From an uncultured Prevotellaceae bacterium (GTDB lineage Bacteria; Bacteroidota; Bacteroidia; Bacteroidales; Bacteroidaceae), in assembly GCA_946540735.1 (NCBI GenBank), contig CAMNIN010000034.1, forward strand, positions 1 to 41,071: DNA of 41,071 bases, in the 5' to 3' direction. Below the pieces are notes generated by a model. It did no database searches, was not told the origin of the DNA, and saw only the letters and a program-made list of their open reading frames with translations. Both the position numbers and the translations under genes were made by a program. Shown one piece after another: positions 35,038 through 41,071 of this stretch (position 1 is its first letter; every line of letters begins with the position of its first letter).

Positions 35038-37383
35038 ATGAATAAAATCATCAGAAAGGAGCAATTCTCGGAAAAGGTATTCCTATTTGAGATAGAGGCT
35101 CCCCTAATCGCCAAGAGCCGCAAGGCCGGAAATTTCGTCATCGTGCGCGTGGGTAAGAAAGGCGAGCGCATGCCCCTCACCATAGCCGATGCCGATACGA
35201 GCAAGGGTACGATCACGCTTGTCGTCCAAAAAGTGGGACTATCGTCGATCAAGTTATGCAACCTGAATGAGGGTGATTATGTCACCGACGTGGTGGGTCC
35301 TCTGGGCAACCCCACCCATATCGAGAAATTCGGTACCGTGATCTGCGCCGGCGGAGGAGTCGGTGTAGCCCCTATGCTTCCCATCATCCGTGCCCTCAAA
35401 GCCGCAGGCAACCGTGTGCTCAGCGTGCTTGCCGGACGCTCGAAAGACCTCATCATACTTGAAGACCAGGTGCGTGAGAGCAGCGACGAGACCATCATCA
35501 TGACCGACGACGGCAGCTACGGAGAGAAAGGCGTGGTGACTATTGGCATCGAGAAACTCATCAACCAGGAGCACATCGACAAAGTATTCGCCATCGGCCC
35601 TCCCATCATGATGAAATTCTGCTGCTTACTCACTCAGAAATACGATATCCCCACCGACGTGTCGCTCAACACCATCATGGTCGACGGTACGGGTATGTGC
35701 GGCGCATGCCGTCTCACCATTGGCGGAAAGACCAAGTTTGTGTGTATCGACGGACCGGAGTTTGACGGAAGCCTTGTGGACTGGGATGAAATGTTCAAGC
35801 GCATGGGCACCTTCAAGCGTGCGGAACAGGAAGAACTGGAGCATTTCGAGGAACATCTCGGCACGACCGAAGAGCAAGTGATCGTAGAGACCACCGACGT
35901 GGTGATGGATGAAGACCCCACCAACGATACCATTGAGATCCTGACCGACCGCAATGCAGAATGGCGCAAGACCCTCCGCTCATCGATGAAAGCCAAGGAG
36001 CGCACAGCCATCCCGCGTGTGGTAATGCCCGAACTCGACCCTGTATACAGGGCCACCACCCGTCTGGAGGAAGTCAACAAGGGACTGACCAAAGAGATGG
36101 CCCTCACCGAAGCCAAGCGCTGCCTCGACTGCGCCAAGCCCACCTGTGTGGAAGGTTGCCCTGTGAATGTGAATATACCGTCGTTTATCAAGAATATCGA
36201 GCGCGGACAATTCCTGGCCGCAGCCAAGGTGCTGAAGAACACCTCTGCCCTGCCTGCCGTCTGCGGACGAGTCTGCCCACAGGAGAAGCAGTGTGAGGCA
36301 CGCTGCATCCACCTCAAGATGAACGAGCCAGCAGTGGCCATCGGTTACCTGGAGCGCTTCGCCGCCGACTTCGAACGCGAGAGCGGCAACATGAGCATCC
36401 CAGAGATCGCACCCTCTAACGGCAAGAAAATCGCCGTCGTAGGCTCCGGCCCCGCCGGACTGAGTTTTGCCGGCGACATGGTGAAGCTCGGCTACGATGT
36501 CTACGTCTTCGAAGCCCTCCATGAAATCGGTGGTGTGCTGAAATACGGCATCCCCGAATTCCGTCTGCCCAACCATATCGTCGACGTGGAGATTGATAAC
36601 CTGCACAAGATGGGCGTCCACTTCCAGACCGACTGCATCGTAGGCAAGACCATCAGCATTCAAGAGCTCGAAGACAACGGCTTCAAAGGCATTTTCGTGG
36701 GTTCTGGCGCTGGATTGCCAAACTTCATGGATATCCCCGGCGAGAATCTGATCAACATCATGTCGTCGAACGAATATCTGACCCGTGTCAATCTGATGGA
36801 CGCAGCCAATCCCACCACCGATACACCGATCAACCCGGCCAAAAACGTGATGGTGGTCGGAGGCGGCAATACCGCCATGGACTCTGTGCGCACAGCCAAG
36901 CGCCTCGGGGCGAAAGTCACCTTAGTGTATCGCCGCAGCGAGGCAGAAATGCCCGCCCGTCTTGAGGAGGTGAAGCATGCCAAGGAGGAGGGTATCGACT
37001 TCCTGACACTGCACAACCCCATCGAGTATATCGGTGATGAGACCGGTGCAGTGAAACAAGCCGTGCTCGAAGTGATGCGCCTCGGAGAACCTGACGCCAG
37101 CGGCCGACGCCGTCCGGAACCCACCGGCGAGACGAAGACCATCGATGTCGACCAGGTGATTGTAGCCATCGGCGTCTCCCCCAACCCACTCGTGCCGAAG
37201 AGCGTGGCTGGCCTCGAACTGGGACGCAAGAACACCATCGCCGTGAACGAACAGATGGAGTCGTCGCACCACGGCCTCTTCGCCGGTGGCGACATCGTGC
37301 GTGGTGGTGCCACCGTCATTCTGGCCATGGGCGACGGACGAGCAGCTGCAGCCAACATGCATCAACAACTTTCAGCAGAATAA
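35038..37383 (+). CDS. Fused NfnA/NfnB-type flavoprotein (ferredoxin:NADP oxidoreductase, GltD-like)
   Basis: Two subunits that are separate in many bacteria are joined in 781 residues. Residues 1-280 form a PyrK/NfnA-like module: FAD site RMPLTIADAD, NAD site CAGGGVGVAPMLP, and a [2Fe-2S] region with Asp216, Cys221, Cys224 and Cys236. Three Cys plus one Asp is the ligand set described for NfnA, against four Cys in PyrK. Residues from about 320 form a GltD/NfnB module: Cys362, 365, 370, 374 and Cys409, 413, 419, 423 for two [4Fe-4S] clusters, FAD loop VGSGPAG (468-474) and NADP loop VVGGGNTAMD. NfnAB couples NADH, NADPH and ferredoxin by electron bifurcation. 'Glutamate synthase small subunit' is the alternative label, but no large subunit is nearby. 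Confidence 0.88.
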   Translation: MNKIIRKEQFSEKVFLFEIEAPLIAKSRKAGNFVIVRVGKKGERMPLTIADADTSKGTITLVVQKVGLSSIKLCNLNEGDYVTDVVGPLGNPTHIEKFGTVICAGGGVGVAPMLPIIRALKAAGNRVLSVLAGRSKDLIILEDQVRESSDETIIMTDDGSYGEKGVVTIGIEKLINQEHIDKVFAIGPPIMMKFCCLLTQKYDIPTDVSLNTIMVDGTGMCGACRLTIGGKTKFVCIDGPEFDGSLVDWDEMFKRMGTFKRAEQEELEHFEEHLGTTEEQVIVETTDVVMDEDPTNDTIEILTDRNAEWRKTLRSSMKAKERTAIPRVVMPELDPVYRATTRLEEVNKGLTKEMALTEAKRCLDCAKPTCVEGCPVNVNIPSFIKNIERGQFLAAAKVLKNTSALPAVCGRVCPQEKQCEARCIHLKMNEPAVAIGYLERFAADFERESGNMSIPEIAPSNGKKIAVVGSGPAGLSFAGDMVKLGYDVYVFEALHEIGGVLKYGIPEFRLPNHIVDVEIDNLHKMGVHFQTDCIVGKTISIQELEDNGFKGIFVGSGAGLPNFMDIPGENLINIMSSNEYLTRVNLMDAANPTTDTPINPAKNVMVVGGGNTAMDSVRTAKRLGAKVTLVYRRSEAEMPARLEEVKHAKEEGIDFLTLHNPIEYIGDETGAVKQAVLEVMRLGEPDASGRRRPEPTGETKTIDVDQVIVAIGVSPNPLVPKSVAGLELGRKNTIAVNEQMESSHHGLFAGGDIVRGGATVILAMGDGRAAAANMHQQLSAE

Positions 37384-37751
37384 TGAACGGACTTTATACG
37401 ATCATCTTGCTTATCACCAGCAATGTCTTCATGACACTGGCATGGTATGGGCATCTTCGCTTACAGCAATCCGGGGTCAGCCAAAACTGGCCCCTCATTG
37501 CTGTCATCGGGTTCTCATGGGGAATAGCTTTCTTCGAGTATTGTTGCCAGGTACCCGCCAACCGCATGGGCTTCAGCGGGAATGGCGGACCATTCAATCT
37601 GGTGCAACTCAAAGTGATACAAGAATGCATCAGCCTTGGTGTCTTCGCCATCATCGCCAACATCCTTTTCCAAGGGCAGAATCTCCATTGGAACCATATC
37701 CTCGCCTTTTTGCTCATTATCTGTGCGGTGTATCTTGTATTCATGAAATAA
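37383..37751 (+). CDS. DUF486 small four-helix membrane protein
   Basis: The 122-residue protein has four hydrophobic segments (about residues 4-22, 37-55, 72-95, 100-120) and the DUF486 block SWGIAFFEYCCQVPANRMG, typical of this EmrE-sized family of unknown role in the drug/metabolite transporter clan. Its ATG overlaps the preceding stop by one base (TAATG), so translation is coupled. The ttcA-like gene begins 3 nt after it. Function unknown; a transport role is only inferred from fold similarity. Confidence 0.88.
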   Translation: MNGLYTIILLITSNVFMTLAWYGHLRLQQSGVSQNWPLIAVIGFSWGIAFFEYCCQVPANRMGFSGNGGPFNLVQLKVIQECISLGVFAIIANILFQGQNLHWNHILAFLLIICAVYLVFMK

Positions 37752-37754
37752 AGG

Positions 37755-38489
37755 ATGCCGACATTGACTGACGAACAGCGGTTGGAAAAGCGCATCAACG
37801 AACGCTTTGTGAAAGCCATGGTCACCTACCATCTCATAGAGGATGACGATAAAATCCTCGTGGGACTATCGGGAGGCAAAGACTCGATGTGCCTGACCGA
37901 GATACTCGTTGGCAGGAGCCGGATCCGACACCCTCGGTTTGAAGTGGAAGCCGTGCACGTGAGGATGGAGAACATAAAGTACGAGAGTGATGTGAGTTAC
38001 CTGGAGGATTTCTGTGGTAAGCTTGGTGTGAGGCTTCACGTGCGCACGACGAGTTTTGACCCCTCGACCGACAAGCGGAAGTCGCCATGCTTCCTATGCT
38101 CATGGTACCGCCGCAAAGAATTATTCAACCTGGCACAAGAACTGAAATTCAATAAGATAGCGTTCGGGCACCATCAAGACGACATTCTCCACACCACCCT
38201 GATGGGACTTTTCTATCAAGGACAATTCGGATGTATGCCAGCCCGTCTTCGAATGCGGAAAATGCCATTGACGCTGATCAGGCCATTATGCTTGGTGCCA
38301 GAGAAAGACCTCAAGAAAATGGCTGAAATCAGAGGATACCAGAAACAGAAGAAACTATGCCCATATGAGAACGATTCGCATCGGACAGACATCAGGAATC
38401 TATTTGATAAGATAGAGGCTATGAATCCTGAAGCCCGGTCATGTGTATGGCATTCTCTTGAGACAGCAGGGAAACTCGAAGAAGACTGA
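37755..38489 (+). CDS. TtcA-like tRNA 2-thiocytidine synthetase
   Basis: This PP-loop ATPase of the TtcA/TilS group is predicted to activate a tRNA cytidine (position 32 in TtcA) for sulfur insertion. The 244-residue protein has the PP-loop SGGKDS (39-44), the TtcA-type cysteine pair PCFLCSWYRRKEL (Cys112, Cys115), AFGHHQDDILHTTLMGLFYQG and a later lone cysteine in KKLCPYEND, which may complete a [4Fe-4S] site. It is shorter than the Escherichia coli enzyme, mostly at the C-terminus. It is the last gene of the serS run. The exact target nucleotide is not certain. Confidence 0.8.
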   Translation: MPTLTDEQRLEKRINERFVKAMVTYHLIEDDDKILVGLSGGKDSMCLTEILVGRSRIRHPRFEVEAVHVRMENIKYESDVSYLEDFCGKLGVRLHVRTTSFDPSTDKRKSPCFLCSWYRRKELFNLAQELKFNKIAFGHHQDDILHTTLMGLFYQGQFGCMPARLRMRKMPLTLIRPLCLVPEKDLKKMAEIRGYQKQKKLCPYENDSHRTDIRNLFDKIEAMNPEARSCVWHSLETAGKLEED

Positions 38490-38521
38490 AATGCAAGGCC
38501 ACATGCTCCTCGGGGTGGTCA

Positions 38522-38574
38522 TTACTCAGTACATAGGTAGAACATAAGAGGGAAATGTGGGGGGTACTGAGTAA
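38522..38574. repeat. Short element with 11-bp perfect inverted repeats
   Basis: TTACTCAGTAC (38522-38532) and GTACTGAGTAA (38564-38574) are perfect inverted copies around 31 nt. The arm sequence resembles the ends of the repeat array at 22041-22332 (ATTACTCAGCAC). It lies directly after the TtcA-like gene. It may be a terminator-like structure without a T tract, or a minimal form of the repeat element. The rest of 38490-38723 contains only the next promoter. Confidence 0.65.
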
Positions 38575-38646
38575 GTCTTTGAGTAGTTCGTATACAAATT
38601 TTAGTTAAAAAAGGCAGGCAGGAATCCTTTGTTGCAAATAATTTGC

Positions 38647-38654
38647 TATCTTTG
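38647..38654 (+). promoter_or_regulatory. -7 element of the nucleoside phosphorylase gene
   Basis: TATCTTTG lies 69 nt before the ATG. The nearest TTTG is about 15 nt upstream instead of 19, so the -33 half is uncertain. Confidence 0.6.
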
Positions 38655-38723
38655 CATAAAGTAGTGCTCTGTTTTGCGGCACATGAAAACCGTAGAACCT
38701 TTGTTAAACTAAAATAGAAAATA

Positions 38724-39596
38724 ATGAGCAAATTTTTTCCAGAGTCCGAACTGATTATCAATCCCGACGGAAGTATATTCCACCTTCACTTGAAACCAGA
38801 ACATCTTGCCGACAAGGTTATCCTCGTAGGCGATCCAGGCCGTGTCAGCCAAGTGGCGGGTTTCTTTGACTCGATAGAGTGTGATGTGGAGAACCGGGAG
38901 TTCCATACCATAACAGGAAACTATAAAGGGAAGCGTATAACCGTTCAAAGCACCGGCATCGGGTGCGACAATATCGACATCGTGCTCAATGAGCTGGATG
39001 CATGCGCCAACATCGATTTCTCGACACGGATGGAAAAAGACGAACTACGCAGTCTCTCGATTGTGAGGATAGGCACATGCGGAGGTTTGCAGCCATTTAC
39101 ACCAACCGGCACTTTTATTGCAAGTGTGAAGAGTATTGGTTTCGACGGCCTCCTCAATTTCTATGACGGACGCAACGAGGTGTGTGACCTTGAGTTCGAA
39201 AAGGCCTTCTGTCAGCACATGGACTGGAATCCACAGCTTGGTGCTCCATACGTAATCGATGCAGACAAGGAACTGATCGACCGTGTGGCGTGCGACGACA
39301 TGGTGCGTGGAGTGACCATTGCCTGTGGCGGATTCTTTGGTCCCCAAGGCCGTGAGTTGCGCATACCTCTGGCCGACCCCATGCAGAATGAGAAAGTGGA
39401 ACGCTTCGAATACAAAGGATACCATATTACCAATTTCGAGATGGAGAGTTCGGCGGTAGCTGGCCTTTCACGGCTGTTAGGACACAAAGCCATGACATGC
39501 TGCATGGTGATAGCCAACCGTCTGGCCAAGCAAGCCAATGCCAACTACAAGAACAACATTGAGGTTCTCATTGAGAAAGTACTCGACCGTATCTGA
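38724..39596 (+). CDS. Uridine phosphorylase-like nucleoside phosphorylase
   Basis: Nucleoside phosphorylases of the PNP_UDP_1 family split nucleosides with phosphate into base and (deoxy)ribose 1-phosphate in nucleoside salvage. The 290-residue protein shows the phosphate loop VGDPGRVSQV, the central VRIGTCGGLQP motif and the nucleoside-binding segment ITNFEMESSAVAGLSRLLGH. The choice of uridine phosphorylase is by general resemblance; base preference cannot be read with certainty. It is slightly longer than the Escherichia coli enzyme. mnmE begins 3 nt after its stop, so both are one transcript. Confidence 0.88.
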   Translation: MSKFFPESELIINPDGSIFHLHLKPEHLADKVILVGDPGRVSQVAGFFDSIECDVENREFHTITGNYKGKRITVQSTGIGCDNIDIVLNELDACANIDFSTRMEKDELRSLSIVRIGTCGGLQPFTPTGTFIASVKSIGFDGLLNFYDGRNEVCDLEFEKAFCQHMDWNPQLGAPYVIDADKELIDRVACDDMVRGVTIACGGFFGPQGRELRIPLADPMQNEKVERFEYKGYHITNFEMESSAVAGLSRLLGHKAMTCCMVIANRLAKQANANYKNNIEVLIEKVLDRI

Positions 39597-39599
39597 TTC

Positions 39600-40997
39600 A
39601 TGAATCATCTTATGAGTGATGCGACAATTTGTGCGCTCTCCACTGCTGCCGGTGGTGCGATGGCTATTGTACGTGTGTCAGGACCTGTAGCCATCCGCCT
39701 AACCGACATCATTTTCCATTCCCCATCAGGCCGCCGACTAACCGAATGCGCAAGCCATACGGCTCATTACGGAGAATTGCATGACGAAGAAGGCAACATC
39801 ATCGACGACGTGGTTGTCACGATATTTCGTGCCCCCCGCTCTTACACAGGAGAAGACACAACCGAGATCAGCTGTCATGGTTCCAGCTATGTCATCTCAC
39901 TCATTCTCAAGCGATTGATCGCAATAGGCTGTAGGCAAGCCCTTCCCGGCGAATTTACCCAGCGGGCATTCCTCAACGGGAAATTAGACCTCAGTCAGGC
40001 GGAAGCCGTAGCAGATCTCATATCTTCCACCAATGCTGCATCCCATCAGATGGCGGTCAGCCAACTGAGAGGGCATTTCAGCCATCAACTCGCCCATTTG
40101 CGCGACCAATTGTTGCATCTCACCTCCCTGCTTGAACTGGAGCTGGATTTCTCAGACCATGAAGACCTAGAGTTTGCCGACCGAGACGAACTGTCACAAC
40201 TGGCAAACAATACCGAGCAGAAAATCTCGTCGCTCATCCATTCATTTGCCATGGGAAAAGCCCTTCGTCAAGGGATAGCCGTCGCCATCGTGGGCAAGAC
40301 GAATGTGGGCAAGAGCACCCTACTCAACCGCCTGCTACACGACGACAAGGCGATAGTGAGCGACATCCATGGCACCACACGCGACAGTATCGAGGACACG
40401 ACACAAATCCACGGCATCACATACCGTTTCATCGATACCGCTGGCATCCGCCATACATCGGATGCCGTAGAGCGAATCGGTATAGAGCGCACCTATCAGA
40501 AACTGGAGGAGGCCACCATCGTGCTTTGGATAACCGACGAGCCGCCATCGGCCGATGAAGTAGATATGATCGTGGAGAAATCCAAGGGGAAAGAACTTAT
40601 TGCCGTGGTGAACAAGATAGACAAACACGGAGGGGCATCATACGAACCATTCGCATCGCTCCCCACCCCACCCGACAAAGCCATCACAATTCCGATCAGT
40701 GCCAAACACGGCACAAATATAGATCGACTTGAGGAAGCCATCTTTGATGCGTCTGGCATCCCCTCAATTACTCAAAACGATGTGATAGTCACAAACATAC
40801 GCCATTTCGAAGCCCTGACGAATGCCCATGAAGACATTCAGAAAGTCATCGGTGGACTGGAAATGAATTTGAGTGGCGATCTGCTCAGTGAAGATCTTCG
40901 CGCCTGTATCGGCCACCTCTCTGAAATCGTCGGTGGCACTATAACCCCGGATGAAACACTCAGCAATATTTTCTCACATTTTTGCGTGGGAAAGTGA
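39600..40997 (+). CDS. mnmE: tRNA modification GTPase MnmE
   Basis: MnmE with MnmG installs (carboxymethyl)aminomethyl groups at U34 of certain tRNAs. The 465-residue protein has an N-terminal folate-binding domain (DATICALSTAAGGAMAIVRVSG; SYTGEDTTEISCHG), a helical domain carrying an inserted G domain with GKTNVGKST (232-240), DIHGTTRD, DTAGI and NKID, and the terminal FCVGK with the conserved Cys462. All key elements are present. A second in-frame ATG at 39612 is a possible start. It is linked to the phosphorylase by a 3-nt gap. After it, 40998-41071 is AT-rich with no feature I can support. Confidence 0.96.
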   Translation: MNHLMSDATICALSTAAGGAMAIVRVSGPVAIRLTDIIFHSPSGRRLTECASHTAHYGELHDEEGNIIDDVVVTIFRAPRSYTGEDTTEISCHGSSYVISLILKRLIAIGCRQALPGEFTQRAFLNGKLDLSQAEAVADLISSTNAASHQMAVSQLRGHFSHQLAHLRDQLLHLTSLLELELDFSDHEDLEFADRDELSQLANNTEQKISSLIHSFAMGKALRQGIAVAIVGKTNVGKSTLLNRLLHDDKAIVSDIHGTTRDSIEDTTQIHGITYRFIDTAGIRHTSDAVERIGIERTYQKLEEATIVLWITDEPPSADEVDMIVEKSKGKELIAVVNKIDKHGGASYEPFASLPTPPDKAITIPISAKHGTNIDRLEEAIFDASGIPSITQNDVIVTNIRHFEALTNAHEDIQKVIGGLEMNLSGDLLSEDLRACIGHLSEIVGGTITPDETLSNIFSHFCVGK

Positions 40998-41071
40998 AGC
41001 CACTACAAAGAAAATAATAAAATCTGCAAAAATAAGCCCGTAACACCCTTATTTTCAAGTGTTAAAGTTTG

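Noticed and set aside
35038..37383. Simple annotation as pyrK or as the glutamate synthase small subunit.
   Set aside because: No pyrD or gltB is adjacent, and the two fused modules with an Asp-containing cluster site fit NfnA/NfnB better.
40998..41071. Possible terminator (AACAC...GTGTT) after mnmE.
   Set aside because: The stem is only five base pairs with a long loop and no T tract, and the window ends there.

Overview
The window looks like a chromosomal segment of a Prevotella/Segatella-type Bacteroidales bacterium. The evidence is the Bacteroidetes promoter form (TTTG about 19 nt before TAnnTTTG) in front of many genes, few Shine-Dalgarno sites, secreted proteins ending in short 'GR...KG-x-YI...GKK' tails, a BspA-like giant surface protein, and a single-chain NfnA/NfnB-type oxidoreductase. 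No rRNA, tRNA, phage, plasmid, IS element or CRISPR was recognised.

Layout. 1-640 is a dense array of short palindromic repeats. 759-4208 (+) carries lepA, a Crp/Fnr-type regulator and an EamA exporter. 4254-10193 (-) carries two tandem acyl-CoA synthetase paralogues under one promoter, then a LolC/E-type permease and an aminotransferase that form a second unit. 10296-22670 is the accessory, surface-oriented part: a GH127 beta-L-arabinofuranosidase, a flavodoxin-like lipoprotein, an uncharacterised secreted protein behind an 18-bp tandem repeat, a CotH-dockerin protein, a 76-residue peptide gene and a 1335-residue BspA-like protein. Two further palindromic repeat arrays lie here. 22674-30087 (+) is a compact run of lon, tgt, an LptF/G-type permease, a DEAD-box helicase and a GH53 galactanase. 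30344-41000 (+) is mainly housekeeping: gdhA, an amidase, rplU-rpmA, serS, an NfnAB-like fusion, DUF486, a TtcA-like protein, a uridine phosphorylase-like protein and mnmE.

How the genes fit together. lepA, tgt, the TtcA-like protein, mnmE, serS, L21 and L27 serve translation and tRNA modification. The fusion flavoprotein and gdhA link NADPH, ferredoxin and glutamate metabolism. GH127 and GH53 would attack arabinan and galactan side chains of plant pectin, but no SusC/SusD pair is present. The acyl-CoA synthetases, Lol-type permease, LptF/G-type permease and amidase concern lipids and the envelope.

The least explained material is non-coding. A family of modular hairpins shares an ATT-NNN-AAT core at three loci. 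An 84-bp duplication gives lon two complete promoters. Four TGTGCAAA half-sites lie about 20 bp apart over the acyl-CoA synthetase promoter. An 18-bp tandem repeat sits in a leader. All functions are inferred from sequence reading only; no database search was run.
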